From: Isoperla grammatica
Lineage: Eukaryota > Arthropoda > Insecta > Plecoptera > Perlodidae
Assembly (NCBI GenBank): GCA_945910005.1
Contig: OX246746.1
Span: 37,830,339 to 37,894,338 of the forward strand
Direction of reading: 5' to 3'
DNA length: 64,000 nt
Positions within the stretch are counted from its first letter, which is position 1; each line of letters opens with the position of its first letter. Positions 1-11,153 of this stretch are shown here, piece after piece. The notes under the pieces were generated by a model that made no database searches, was not told where the DNA came from, and saw nothing but the letters and a program-made list of their open reading frames with translations. Both the position numbers and the translations under genes were made by a program.

Positions 1-321
1 AGCTCACCCATTTCATTTATCTATGAATACAATGAATAGGGTTCAATACAATGACCAACATTGGTTTCTGGAATAAGCTTTGCTTATGGTTTGGTTAATG
101 TTTGGTTAATGTTAATCATTGATGGGCCATTTTGGACACCTGACATAATTCGCAGAAAGAAATCTTTGACTTTCCAAGTCTTTGTCAACAAGAGTTGGCG
201 CCTGGCCTCCTATCGTGTCAAATTTCGACGGTTTCTGTATAGTGACCAAGAATCTCAGGAGAGTGTTTAGGATAGGGGGCAGTTTATCAACTGTCCTTTG
301 AGGTAGTCGTGCTTGTGTGCC
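1..321. other. Flanking sequence without recognisable gene
   Basis: An open frame of 69 codons on the plus strand (61-270) resembles no family I know and has no supporting context. The stretch leads into the small ORF that starts at 322 and may be its 5' untranslated or upstream sequence. Confidence 0.4.
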
Positions 322-486
322 ATGGATTCGTGGTTAAAGAGTGGCTCAGTGAAACGCAAAACGGTTGGTGATGACAGTAGTGAAACAACAGTTCCACATT
401 TAAAAGCGGTTTCTGTATCAGAGTGCGACAGTAAAAAACATTGTTCTTCAAAGAAAAAAATAATAAGGAAGTACGATCAGCAATAT
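322..486 (+). pseudogene. N-terminal fragment of a ZBED/hAT-derived-like protein, interrupted by an LTR element
   Basis: Translation from the ATG at 322 begins MDSWLKSGSVKRK and reaches a basic stretch ending RKYDQQY. This layout (MDxWL, a Lys/Arg-rich segment, then R-K-Y-D) resembles the start of hAT-derived proteins of the ZBED5/SCAND3/FAM200 kind. That is pattern recognition, not a proven homology, and the BED finger and transposase body are not seen. The frame is cut at 486, where the Gypsy element is inserted with target duplication AATAT (482-486). It resumes in phase at 4696 and stays open to a TAG at 4804-4806. An alternative is a chance ORF of about 90 codons. Confidence 0.3.
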
Positions 487-642
487 TGTAATGTATCTGG
501 AGGTGGAAGGAAAGGCAAAACTATATGCGAGCACTCCAGTTAGCGCCATGTTTTATTAACTAATTACACTATTCATGTGATTGCGTTATCAGCGCAACGC
601 TGAGCAATTAAAGCGTAGGAGTCGGTAATACAGTATACTACA
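487..642 (-). repeat. 3' LTR, 156 bp
   Basis: On the minus strand this LTR runs TGTAGT...ATTACA, with the TG...CA ends and short inverted TGTA/TACA termini expected of LTRs. A polyadenylation signal AATAAA lies near 552-560 on the minus strand. It is flanked outside by AATAT, the target duplication, and inside by the polypurine tract. Confidence 0.9.
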
Positions 643-655
643 TCTCTCCCCTTTT
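643..655 (-). other. Polypurine tract (plus-strand primer)
   Basis: The minus strand reads AAAAGGGGAGAGA directly before the LTR start TGTAGT. Thirteen uninterrupted purines in exactly this place are the expected plus-strand DNA primer of an LTR retroelement. It fixes the LTR boundary at 642. Confidence 0.9.
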
Positions 656-886
656 AGTTGTTTGACTACATGAAATGAAAAGTAAACTTTAGGATTATAT
701 TTCAATGACCTCTTCTCAGGTTTCAACTGTTCATTGAGAAGGTATTAGTGCAGTAAAAGTACTTATGAAACAGAGCTTTAAAAACACAAGAAAACTGAAG
801 GTCTTAACTTGGTCTTGACTATACTACGAATGAGTAAATAAAAAGTAACACTAGTACATGGTTAATAGAATACAATAGTCTTATGA

Positions 887-3800
887 TTAATGGTGAAAAT
901 CCTTCAACCATGCGGGAGCTTTCCGGTCCCGGCTGGGTCTCGGTAAGTCCTGGTCCTGACTGCGAGCAGGTGATTGTGTAGCTTGCAGGGTTTGGAGTGG
1001 AGGGCCTGTGTCGGATGATGCGGCAGGAACAGGCTCACTTTCGGGGTTTGCCTTAGCTTTGTCCTGCGGCCAATATTTCCGTAGGTGACTCGCATTTCTG
1101 CGGTAGTTCACACCTTGCGGGGAACTAATAGTAACTTCACTGCCGGTGCGACCAGTCACCTCGAAGGGTACAGGAAAGTAGGGAGTTGACAGTTTATTCT
1201 GTTTGTCCTGTCGAGCCAGCACTAGGTCTCCCACTGCTATGTTGCTGTTTATAGCATGTCTGGTATGATCACCATACTCCTTCCCGATCTGCTTTTTCAC
1301 CCGGTCTCGGTCGCGGACTGCTTCATCCAAGTTCGGTGTCGGGTGTAGGGTAGGTATCTTGTCACGTAGTTCCCTCCCAAACATAAGGAATGCGGTAGTA
1401 CACCCAGTCACGGAATGGGGAGTTGTGCGATACAAAAACAAGTATTCCCGGAGAGCGTTCTTTATCGTTTCTCCTTTCGATGCGGCGATCTTTAAACGCT
1501 TGACGATACCGCGATTCTGGCGTTCAACAAGTCCATTAGCGCAAGGCCATAGCGGCGTCGAATGCCTAATTTCGATGTTGTTAGCCGTGCAGTACGACTT
1601 GAACTCGTCGCTCGTAAAGTACGCGGCATTGTCGGTTTTTACGGATTCAGGGTAACCGAAGCGCATAAATATCTCGTCCAGGATGTCGATAGTTTTTTCC
1701 GAAGTTGTTGTTCTTGTCAGGGCAGCTTCGTAAAACCTGGAGTAGTAGTCCACAGCAACAAGAATAAATTGTCCGTCTGGTAACGGTCCCAGGTAATCGA
1801 CTGCAATGTCCTGCCAGGGGCGCTCTGGAAGAATGCTCCGTACCATCGGCTCTGGTGGACTGTAGGAACTTACTAGCTGGCACTCGTGACAGTGTTTGCA
1901 GAATAACTCGACATCTTTATCGATATTGCGCCACCACGCCTTGGTGCGAAGTTTTTGCTTCATAGCGACAATCCCTGGATGACCCTGATGTGCTAGTTCG
2001 AGAACTTGCGCACGAAGTTTCTTTGGAATGAGAAGGCGAGATCCGCGTAGGACGATTGACTCGTAGCAACTGAGCTCTTGTTTGATTAGCTCATAAGTTC
2101 TGAGTTCTGCGGGCCAAATGTCTGCCGTGAGGCTTTGCCGCAGTTGGGTTATTTCTTCGTCACCTTCTGACACTGCTTGTATCTCTTCTAGGCGCATTGC
2201 TTGAGGTACAGCCTGTGTTGCGACCCAGTGTATGTAAGTGTCTTGGATCTCATCAGGTTCTGGATTGCCGTTCTGTTTTGGCTTCAGTAGTCTAGATAGT
2301 GGATCGGCTATGTTGGTCTTCCCTGGTTGATACATAACCTTGTAGTTGTAGCCTTGAAGTCTTAACATCCATCTCTCTACTCGAGCACACGGTCTCGATT
2401 TAGTCCCGAAGATAAATTGTAGGGGTTTGTGATCTGTGACAAGCGTAAATTCGCCACCATAAATGTAGTGGTGGAAACGCTCACACGACCATACAAGAGA
2501 CAGTGCCTCCTTTTCGATATGGCTGAACTTGACTTCTGCATCAGTGAGGGATCGGCTCGCGAATTCGATAATTCGGGGCCCATCTCTCTGTTCCTGGATT
2601 AGAACAGCCCCCAACCCGTATGGGCTGGCATCCGCAATTATAGTTGTTGGAGCGCCAGGAGTATAGAACCCTAAAGTACTTGTATCAGCTAGCATCCCTT
2701 TTATTTCATTGAATGCCTCAGCCTGGTCCTTACCCCATTTGAAGCTCACGTTCTGCTTCAGAAGTCTTCTGAGTGGCTCCGTAACAGTGGAGTAGTTCGG
2801 CAAGAACTGGGAACAGTATCCGGCTATTCCGAGAAATGATTTGATCTCTTCCTTGGTTTCTGGAGGTCTAAACTCTTGCACCGCTTTAACCTTACTGTGA
2901 AGAGGTTTTACTCCTTGCCCAGAAATATGGTGTCCTAGGAAATCAACCTGGGTTTTGCTAATCTCACATTTTCCCGCGTTCAGCGTTAGTCCTTTCTCTA
3001 GAAGTGTCTGCAACAACTTAAGAAGTCTACGATCGTGTTCTGCTTGGTCTTTACCATGGACGATCAAGTCATCGATAAATACTTCGACTCCCTCGCAGTC
3101 TGCTACCACGGTTTCCATTAGGCGTTGGAAGATTTCCGGGGCGCAATTTATTCCGAAGAATAATCTCTTGAATCGGAACAGGCCAGCAGCACAAACGAAA
3201 GTCGTTATCTCTCGAGATTCCTTGTTTAGTACTATCTGATGAAACGCGGACTTTAAATCCAACTTGCTGAACACCTTACTACCTTGTAACTCTGGCATGA
3301 TATCATTTATTGTAGGGATTACATATCTCTCCCTGACAATTGCTTTGTTAGGTTCGCGCATATCAATGCAAAGTCTGATCTCACCTGACTTGGTTTGACT
3401 TGGGACGATAGGTGATACCCACTCGGAGGGGGAGACAACCCTTTCGATCAGGTCTGCTGCAACTAGCCCATCAATCTTAGCCTTGATCGCCGGCTTCAGT
3501 TGATGCGGTACCTTCCTAACGGCTTGTGCAACAGGTGTAACTCCCTCCTTTACATAGAGTTTCAATTCGAAGTCCTTTAGTTTCCCTATCCCTGAGAATA
3601 GTGTTGGAAAGTCCCTCTGAATACTATCAAGATTGCATGCTTTTCCACCTTGACCTGTGGACACGTGGTTTAAAGGATAGCCTAGCTTCAGAACACCTAG
3701 GTCTTTAGCAGAGATTTTCCCTAGCAAAGGAACTCCCTTCCCTTCTACCACATGGAACACTATGCTTTCACACACTTTAGGCCCAACCCTTATAGTGGTT

Positions 3801-4573
3801 GTGAATTTGCCAAGCACTTGTAATGGTTCAGTACTGGCATAAGCATACAGGGTTTTGTTGGATTCACCGCATTTCCCCGAAATATGGTTTCTCTTGCAGT
3901 ATTCCCAAGTCTCCTTGTCGAGGATATTACAAGTAGCACCAGAATCTATTATCATTTCAACTGCGACACCGCCCAGTTCGACGGTAAGCATCTCATCTGG
4001 CTTTGTACCTACTGTGAATGTGTAGCCAACCCCTTGCTCTTGTTCCGAAGTGAGGTTGTTCACTCTATTTCTCCCACCTTTGGCATTCTGCTGTGCTGCA
4101 GTGGAGGATTTAGTTTCATTTTTTGTTTTACACACCCCTGCAAAATGGCCATCTTTACCACATTTATTGCAAGTTTTCCCCTTTGCAGGACATTTCGCAT
4201 CACTTGCTAAGTGCTTGGAGGAGCCACAACGGTAACACTTACGTTTTTTGTTGAATTTCCCTCCTTCTCGCTCAGCCGAACGCGCAATTGCGTTCACGCT
4301 CGCATGGAGACTGTCGCCCGCGCCAGACGCGGACAGCGGTGGGTGGCGTACGGATTGCGTCACCTCGACCGCCCGACCGATCTCGAGCGCTTGGTTCAAA
4401 GTTAATGCGTCTCCTACCTTCAGCAAGTCCCGCCTGACGTCACTGAGAGAGCACATTTCTCGAAGTTGGTCGAGGATGGCATCCTCGGCCCGTGAACCAA
4501 AATTACAGTACTTTCTTTGGCCCTGTAGTCGCGTAACAAACTGTGCAACAGTTTCACCCGAAGCTTGCTTCAT
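887..4573 (-). CDS. Gypsy gag-pol polyprotein, gag N-terminus missing
   Basis: The frame has 1228 codons and no break. It opens inside gag (a conserved ETVAQFVTRL segment near residue 7). Two zinc knuckles follow (CYRCG...H...C about 113-128, CNKCGKDGHFAGVC 135-148). The aspartic protease has its DSG at 210-212. The reverse transcriptase shows LDL (438-440), FFGINCAP (472-479) and the catalytic FIDD (499-502; YxDD is commoner). RNase H has D648, a Glu near 688 and D714. Integrase shows a zinc-binding H-H-C-C (about 862-898) and the catalytic triad D926, D981, E1017 with the usual DD35E spacing. The Met at 4573 is merely the first ATG after the deletion, five bases past the 5' LTR remnant; a full gag would start roughly 100 or more codons earlier. 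The organisation resembles K02A2.6-like Gypsy elements. Confidence 0.95.
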   Translation of the reverse strand: MKQASGETVAQFVTRLQGQRKYCNFGSRAEDAILDQLREMCSLSDVRRDLLKVGDALTLNQALEIGRAVEVTQSVRHPPLSASGAGDSLHASVNAIARSAEREGGKFNKKRKCYRCGSSKHLASDAKCPAKGKTCNKCGKDGHFAGVCKTKNETKSSTAAQQNAKGGRNRVNNLTSEQEQGVGYTFTVGTKPDEMLTVELGGVAVEMIIDSGATCNILDKETWEYCKRNHISGKCGESNKTLYAYASTEPLQVLGKFTTTIRVGPKVCESIVFHVVEGKGVPLLGKISAKDLGVLKLGYPLNHVSTGQGGKACNLDSIQRDFPTLFSGIGKLKDFELKLYVKEGVTPVAQAVRKVPHQLKPAIKAKIDGLVAADLIERVVSPSEWVSPIVPSQTKSGEIRLCIDMREPNKAIVRERYVIPTINDIMPELQGSKVFSKLDLKSAFHQIVLNKESREITTFVCAAGLFRFKRLFFGINCAPEIFQRLMETVVADCEGVEVFIDDLIVHGKDQAEHDRRLLKLLQTLLEKGLTLNAGKCEISKTQVDFLGHHISGQGVKPLHSKVKAVQEFRPPETKEEIKSFLGIAGYCSQFLPNYSTVTEPLRRLLKQNVSFKWGKDQAEAFNEIKGMLADTSTLGFYTPGAPTTIIADASPYGLGAVLIQEQRDGPRIIEFASRSLTDAEVKFSHIEKEALSLVWSCERFHHYIYGGEFTLVTDHKPLQFIFGTKSRPCARVERWMLRLQGYNYKVMYQPGKTNIADPLSRLLKPKQNGNPEPDEIQDTYIHWVATQAVPQAMRLEEIQAVSEGDEEITQLRQSLTADIWPAELRTYELIKQELSCYESIVLRGSRLLIPKKLRAQVLELAHQGHPGIVAMKQKLRTKAWWRNIDKDVELFCKHCHECQLVSSYSPPEPMVRSILPERPWQDIAVDYLGPLPDGQFILVAVDYYSRFYEAALTRTTTSEKTIDILDEIFMRFGYPESVKTDNAAYFTSDEFKSYCTANNIEIRHSTPLWPCANGLVERQNRGIVKRLKIAASKGETIKNALREYLFLYRTTPHSVTGCTTAFLMFGRELRDKIPTLHPTPNLDEAVRDRDRVKKQIGKEYGDHTRHAINSNIAVGDLVLARQDKQNKLSTPYFPVPFEVTGRTGSEVTISSPQGVNYRRNASHLRKYWPQDKAKANPESEPVPAASSDTGPPLQTLQATQSPARSQDQDLPRPSRDRKAPAWLKDFHH

Positions 4574-4577
4574 TCAT

Positions 4578-4690
4578 AGCACTCCAGTTAGCGCCATGTT
4601 TTATTAACTAATTACACTATTCATGTGATTGCGTTATCAGCGCAACGCTGAGCAATTAAAGCGTAGGAGTCGGTAATACAGTATACTACA
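4578..4690 (-). repeat. 5' LTR remnant, 113 of 156 bp
   Basis: This segment is identical to 530-642 of the 3' LTR, including the TGTAGTATAC start, and is followed outside by the target duplication AATAT. Its last 43 bp (the U5 end) are absent, and the sequence passes straight into gag at 4577. One deletion therefore removed the LTR end, primer-binding site, leader and gag start. Confidence 0.9.
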
Positions 4691-4695
4691 AATAT

Positions 4696-4806
4696 CTTAA
4701 AAAAAAATCGGTTTCGTCCGAAGACGACATGCACCTAAAACTGTCAACAATACAACCTGACATTCACAGCTTGTGTATTACATGTCAAGCCCATCCCTCT
4801 CACTAG
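4696..4806 (+). pseudogene. Continuation of the interrupted ZBED-like ORF
   Basis: If the LTR element and one copy of the target duplication are disregarded, the frame of 322-486 continues here (ctt aaa aaa ...) for 36 codons to a TAG at 4804. It contains a C-x-x-C pair near its end, but no complete BED finger can be recognised. The main value of the entry is that the target site lay in an open frame. Confidence 0.25.
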
Positions 4807-4902
4807 TTGCCAGTACATAAAGGTAAGCTTAGCCTATATATATTCAAAACATTAGGTACTTTACAAATGTCCAACGTGAAGGATGAAAATGTATAAATTG
4901 TT

Positions 4903-4929
4903 GGGGGGGGGGGGGGGGGGGAGGGGGGT
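4903..4929 (+). repeat. Poly-G tract (19 G plus 6 G)
   Basis: Nineteen G in a row, one A, then six more G. Comparable long G or C runs recur at 11131, 14528, 43419 and 47466. Confidence 0.95.
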
Positions 4930-5114
4930 TAGGTGTTACAATCACTCATCATTGTTCCCTAAATTAGGTTTAAACTCCAAAATGTGTTCACGTCAAGGTT
5001 CTAGAGGTGTATATAATCACATAAATTGATGTTCGAAAGAACCATTTGTTTGACAGCGAATTGAACAGCATGTGCTGGTCCGCGGCAAGATAATAATTCT
5101 GAAAGTGGTCCGTG

Positions 5115-5215
5115 GAATGCAATAGTTTGGGAACCACCGGTGTAGTGGGTGTATTCCTGCTTCCAATGCAGAAGGTCCAGGGTTAAATTCCCGGTTCGGG
5201 CTTGAGTTTAGTAAC
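5115..5215 (+). mobile_element. tRNA-derived SINE-like fragment
   Basis: The segment has the look of a SINE head: GGTGTAGTGGGT (A-box-like) and, about 40 bp on, CAGGGTTAAATTCCC, close to a T-arm/B-box (GGTTCRANNCC, one core mismatch). No cloverleaf could be folded by eye and the 3' tail is not defined. Confidence 0.4.
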
Positions 5216-5246
5216 TTCAAAGCTGAATCTATTTGTATAAACCTGC

Positions 5247-5334
5247 TAAAATGCAAGCTTAGCTAAATTAAATAGAAATGTACAACAGTTAAGAGTTGCA
5301 CATTTCAATTTAATTTAGTTAAACTTGCATTTTA
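5247..5334. repeat. Snap-back hairpin, 40-nt arms
   Basis: Arms 5247-5286 and 5295-5334 are reverse complements at about 36 of 40 positions, separated by an 8-nt loop. Such near-perfect fold-backs are typical of a tiny MITE or of a templated inversion. No target duplication is obvious. Confidence 0.8.
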
Positions 5335-6452
5335 CCGTTTTGTATATACAAAAAATTCATAAAAAGCAAAGCCACCTTCACAGAGCTCGGACAGTTGATA
5401 TCTAGTAGGACCTGATTGGAGGTTTAGCCTGTATGATAAACACTCACCAATACAATTCTAGCTTACCATGTGAGAGTGTTTCGAAAGGCTGCAAACACAA
5501 TGAGTGCAGAGCTTATTACAAACAGAACACTTCTTAGAGAGGAGAGAAGTGTTGGTTGTGTAGTCGCTGCATCGTGCTGCAATGTCTTCTTCAGAGGTAT
5601 AGGCCTAGCACACTCAGCCATGATGTTACTTTCTACTCCACCTGCAAGTTAGTTACATTTTAAATTGAGATCAAAGTCAAACATGATCAACATGAGATCA
5701 AACATCAAACAATGGAAATATTAGAAACATACGAATTACGTAGAGCAATTCAGGACTTGTACTGCTAAATTTTCATAGTAAAATACACATTGTGAGGGAA
5801 GGTCGCCAAATATGCAATAAAAAAGTCCATTTGAAAATGTAATTTGATTTTTTAAATTTACTCAACGGTCACAATATTAAACCACACAAAAATAACAGTA
5901 TTTTATTGACATCATTTACACATTCAAGATATCGGTATTGAAAAAGTGATTTACCCCGGATTGGTTTTGTATCATTTAAGCAAGGGATCTACAAACGGAA
6001 TAGTGTATATTTAATTATCATCATTATAATTTATACCTAGTCTGTAAGTACATATGTAACTTAATGTAAAATTATCTTAAAAAACTTGACAATGCTTATA
6101 TTACGATGACCCGTACTCGCTACGACATCTCCATGTAATCCAACAGCTGCAATAAAATACAATACAATACAATACAAACTACAATGTATTTTCTATAGTG
6201 GGCCTGCAGCTCTGGGTGCAGCATTATATTCCACCAGTACGAGTGCCGAGTGCGACATACGTCTTCTCGGCCCCTGAAACCTTTGCGTTCGCTCAATCTG
6301 GCCGTTGCTTAAACGTTATGTTTCACTTGTCACAGATATCCTGTATCACCGAGTTGAATGGACCATTATCGGAGACAAGATTGCTTGGTATTCCGGGAGT
6401 AAAAATATTTGTGTTAGTAGTGTTATGACCACTATACCTACAGGTCATGGTT

Positions 6453-6580
6453 ATAGGGTTGCGGTTGCCAACCATCCCGAATTTCTACGGACAGTCTGCA
6501 TTTTGATACCTTTGTCCGGAAAGAGGAATTGCTTCATTCCGGACGGCACTTTGTCCGGAATTTGTGGAAAAGTCACATTT
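6453..6580 (+). mobile_element. hAT-like terminal fragment
   Basis: The sequence TAGGGTTGCGGTTGCCAACCATCCCG followed by a GGACAGTC-type motif resembles the termini of non-autonomous hAT elements. No partner inverted terminus or 8-bp duplication could be located, so it is probably truncated. Confidence 0.25.
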
Positions 6581-6753
6581 GCACTCTTATTGAATTTTAG
6601 AGTATTACAGTGAATTAATGTTTTTTTTCTCTAAAGTTGGTGCATCAGTTGGTAATCTGGAATAAAAGTTAATTTCTTCCCATAGTTCTAGCTAGTCATG
6701 ACTGCCCTGTCTCATCCCACAACCCCTCCCCACTCCCACCCCACTGTATTGCA

Positions 6754-6764
6754 TGCGCATGCGC
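6754..6764. promoter_or_regulatory. Palindromic NRF1-like site
   Basis: TGCGCATGCGC matches the NRF1/ewg-type consensus. It lies just after a C-rich stretch, but no gene start is recognisable nearby, so a promoter role is unsupported. Confidence 0.25.
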
Positions 6765-7622
6765 GCTTGAACTTCCGGCCGGCCAGTGACTTTTTTTACA
6801 AAGAGTGCTTGTATGTGTTTTATATTAAATTTAAACATAATGCTAGAATAAAATTGTTTGTTATGTTATGATTTATAATTATCCCAGGTTCAAACCAACG
6901 ATATATCCAAGTCATTGAATCTTTAAATAAGGGCATATGTATCCGGCTGTTTTGAAAGTTAAAAAAGGTCAAAAATAATTTCGCCCCAGACGCCTTGTAT
7001 GCCAACAAAATCAGCGCTTTGTACGGAATTCTAGTTGAACCAAGTTGGTAACCCCATTCATGGTCACTGTCAGACTTGTAAAATTTTGATAATAGTCTAC
7101 TAGCCATAAATTCTGTATAATTTATTGATGGTAGCAGGGGTACCAGGTTATTCAAATTCCGAGGGGTGCTCAACTTCACGGAAAAGGGACCAAGCACTGG
7201 GGGTTTGGGAGGCGGAGCCCACCAATAAAAGTGCCGTTGATGAAACATTTTTAAACCCGTTTTTAGAGTGTGTTTGGTGCGTTCTGGAAAAAAGTGGCAT
7301 GAATGCAATGCCAAAATATTGAATTTAAAAAAATATATATAATAATACACATATAATAATACCAAAAAATATGATTTTCATCACTTTGATTGTATCCAAG
7401 ATGAGAATAGAAACACAATCATAAAAAAAAATTAAAAACTTTTTTTGAAAATTGAAACCTCAAAACTCTGATATATATATATAGGTATAATTTTCTTTTA
7501 GTCATGATATTTGGAGCCTCCAAACAATCCGATGGGTGCTTCAGCCCCTGAGCAAATATATGTAATGTATTATCTTATTTTTTATTTTTATAACCAACAC
7601 GTTCATTGATGTTGTGTATACG

Positions 7623-7648
7623 TATATATATATATATATATATATATA
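7623..7648. repeat. (TA)n microsatellite
   Basis: Uninterrupted TA dinucleotides. Confidence 0.95.
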
Positions 7649-10600
7649 CGTACATGTGTTGTAAATTTGTTTTAACTTTGACTCTGGAATATTAATATAA
7701 GTAGGCCTATGTAGACAAAGCTAATGTTACTAAACATTTTTTAATGTATGTTTTAAATGTTTTAAAATGTAATTTACAGCTGCCTAACAACAATAAACAA
7801 TAAACAATAGACAATAGTCGGCACCCCTGGATGCCGGAAGTATGACCAAACGTGACACTGGCAAATGTGACAATTCAGTACAAACTTAGTTATTATCTGT
7901 AGATAATATGTGCATGATGGGAAAGCTTGTGTTTCTATGTTGTTGTTAAATGTCCATGTGTTTCTTTTTCTTTTATATAAGCCCACTTTTTTTTTTATTA
8001 TGCAGTACTATAACAATTCATTGTGAAAATATTATTATTATAGTTATGTTTATTTCCATAGCTTTAGGGTAATGCTAATTATAACTAGGATTGACGATTA
8101 ACATTCACATTTAAACTTAAAATAGTAAAGTGTAGGCCTAATATAAATCAAATAATCATTATGCCCTATAGTAGGCCTGCATGTTCCAATAGATTGTTTA
8201 CATATTTACAAGCAAACATATTTTTGTAGGAGTAACCTTTTCATCTAATAATAGTATAAACTAATTCATAAAATAGTAGGTCTGCATACCAGACCTTACC
8301 TAAAAATGTACTTAATAATAACAACCTTTATTGGTTTATGCAGCCATAGCTGTTGCCGTAAGACACAGAATAACAAACAATTTATATCAAAACGAAAATA
8401 GAAGAAACAAATTACACAACACTTATTACAAAATACATTACAATATTACATTACATAGCAGGTAAATAGTGTTTCCGAATTTAAAATTAAATGTGTTATT
8501 ATTTTTATCTTGTATGTGTTATTTTTTTATTATTTTTATTTAGCCTAGTTTTATTAGTTTATCTACATTTCAAGTGTTCAAACATTGAGTATCAAAATGT
8601 ACCTATATTAATGTGAATGTAAAGAATATTTATTTTTTCAATTCACCAAATAAATAACTAAAAATCAAATGAAATAAAACTTTAAGTCAAAGTTTTAAAT
8701 TCTGCAACAAAAATGCACTTTAAAAAATATTTGTGTTAGATAAAAAAATAAAATTATAACATACTTTTTGCAGAAAGGTCCCACTTTCTTTTGCGACTGA
8801 CAGTTCGACTTCTTTTAGTCTTAACCATTAGTGTACGCTGCTCGTACGAACGACAAGAGACCCGAATCACTTATCTGTGCCCGAATTCACTAGCCACAGT
8901 CATTGTGCCACAGTGCTTCTCAAGTTCTAGCGCCTTGTGACAGCCGTCAGCAGTCAGCTGAGTGGCTGTCACAAGGAAACACACAAAGCGAGCCTAGGCC
9001 TTTCTGAACAAAAAGTTGAATGGTTGAGTCATAAGAGGAACAAAACATACTACGTCGTGAAGAGCAGAGTCCCTAAGCACCAAGGTCACATCAGGCTGTT
9101 CACCACAGCTGTCCAACCTTTGTTTCATATTCCCGCTCGAGTTCGAAAACACATCGTCATGCGCCGAGAGCAACAATCAAGACATCTACGAATCAATAAA
9201 ACTCCTATACCTTCTTTGGGAACAAAATCAGAAACATCCTATATAGTACTTATGATTTCTATTACGCGTTACAAGTTCTTAATATGTACACAAAGATTAC
9301 TCCCCGTTATAATAACGATCGTGTAGGCCTAGGCCTAGCAACTAGGCTATGTCAACATACCAAGCAACATATTTTTACTGTGAGTAAACTTACCTCACAC
9401 TTCGTCGAGCTCGTGGGGTCGTTTCACTAGCGAGGCTTTTTAAGTTGGCCTTTTGAGAAAGGAAAGGTCATAATCACTATAATATTGATAGCAACATTTC
9501 GTTAATACACTTTCCCATCAGCTAGAGACAGGCACCCATTTAGCACAGACTTCTATCAACGACCGTAACTACCCCTTGTGTTCAAACTAGGAACGACAGA
9601 GCGCCCATTTCAACCACTTGGGTGAGATTATTGGATCTCAGTTTGGATTTTATTTTGTGTAATTTCTATTTTTGTCTCAATGCATTATTATATTCGCGGC
9701 AATGAAAATAAATAAGATTTACTGAATCTAAATCTTAAAAAGAAAAACGCGAAAGTTAAGTTAAGTAGCTACGTTACCTACAAAGAACAATTTAAGATGA
9801 ATTAATAGTAATAAGTTGTAACTAACTGCATGTAGGCCTATTTGGATGTACGACAATAATAGCCAGTGAAGCTAAATAAACACAATCTTATCTTCTTATC
9901 AAAACCTATGAATGATAATATGGTATGAAGTATGGGTTAGTGGAAACACATGGCACTTACTTTGTATTGTTGTCATATTGAAACAAGTAATATTACTATT
10001 TATTTATTATTTATAAGGTATAGTTTTAAGGTACCTAAAGGAACTTTAAACCTCACATTATTATTTATTATATTTATAGCATGACCAGTAGAATGCCAAT
10101 GGGGATGTCAAACCCACAAACGTCTACTCCATTCACAGTGATCACAGACTCTTAATGATTGATATACAGGTGGCTCAGGTGGCTGTGGATGGAACAGGTG
10201 GGGTGGTTGCATGGCAATGATGTTTCTTAGTCATGTTGATTGGAGTGTTCATGAAATTGAGATAATTTAAAAATTAAAAAAGATTGTAGTTATCTATAAC
10301 GTTGCGTATTTATTTATAAAATAAATATAAACCATGTTGGCAAGGTGGGTCAGTGGACATCAATACAAAAACCCTTGAATAAAACAAAATGTTACGAACC
10401 AAGAAGATGAATAATATCTCCAAGTTTAAATGTATTTAGTATTAGTGTGTATCGTTTGGATTACACTTTTCAATTAAGGAAGCTCAAGCATTAATCGGTT
10501 TTACCCAAAACAGCCAAATGTTTGTATTACTTGTAGTCCTCTATAAGGTCCACTATAATATGCCAAGAAAAAGTGGTATAGCTTTCTGAGTTGGTTTTCA

Positions 10601-11130
10601 AGATATCTTGTTTCAAAGTTCTCTATTTTCGATATTTTAGGTGTACAAAGTCGCACACATTGTATCACTGTATTTATTCTAAAATACATTTCCCGTGATA
10701 CAATGTTCACAAAAAACTAGTATTGTCTTGAAAATAGTAAGTGGAAATTAAAAATAAATATGAAAAATACCCTTTCTGGACGATTTTAAAAGTTACGGTT
10801 CAAAAACCACGTAAAAGTAGTGATGTATATCATTAAATTAAAAAGTATTGTCTGAACTCGTATTTCATAACTTCATATTAGGTAAAACAAAATTTTATCG
10901 ATTACTTATACCTCTGTACATGCCAAAAAATATCTTTGTGAAGAATAAATTTGACACCAATATTAACAAACATACTTTAACATTTTAAGAATTAACAATC
11001 GATGTTTTTTGAATGGGTAAAGGATATCGGTTGAATTACCTTGAAGTACTCTTGGGGAGGGTGGAGAGGGGATCAGCCGATCAGTGGCAGCTTGACCCCT
11101 CACTGTTGCCATGACACTGGTACCTTCCTT

Positions 11131-11153
11131 GGGGGGGGGGGGGGGGGGGGGGG
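11131..11153 (+). repeat. Poly-G tract (23 G)
   Basis: Twenty-three consecutive G in otherwise unremarkable sequence. Confidence 0.97.

Larger units (their letters stand above)
487..4690 (-). mobile_element. Ty3/Gypsy LTR retrotransposon, young, 5'-deleted
   Basis: Read on the minus strand, the element runs from 4690 to 487. It is bounded by a 5-bp target duplication AATAT (4691-4695 and 482-486). Both LTRs start TGTAGTATAC, and the 3' LTR ends GATACATTACA. The order is 5' LTR remnant, gag (zinc knuckles)-protease-RT-RNase H-integrase in one frame, a non-coding tail, polypurine tract, 3' LTR. The shared 113 bp of the two LTRs are identical and the 1228-codon frame is open, so the insertion is recent. 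The end of the 5' LTR, the primer-binding site, the leader and the gag N-terminus are missing, so this copy could not complete a replication cycle by itself. Confidence 0.93.
5335..11130. other. AT-rich non-coding stretch
   Basis: No reading frame here resembles a protein I know. Open frames such as 6820-7365 on the minus strand are low-complexity and without conserved motifs. The stretch holds an (AATAC)n run at 6156-6177, a (TA)n run at 7623-7648, a hAT-end-like fragment near 6453 and an NRF1-like palindrome at 6754. Confidence 0.6.

Noticed and set aside
5150..5190. Functional tRNA gene
   Set aside because: Only a T-arm-like segment is present; no cloverleaf, anticodon arm or acceptor stem could be formed by eye.
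6820..7365. 181-codon minus-strand ORF
   Set aside because: AT-rich, no recognisable domain, no splice or promoter context.
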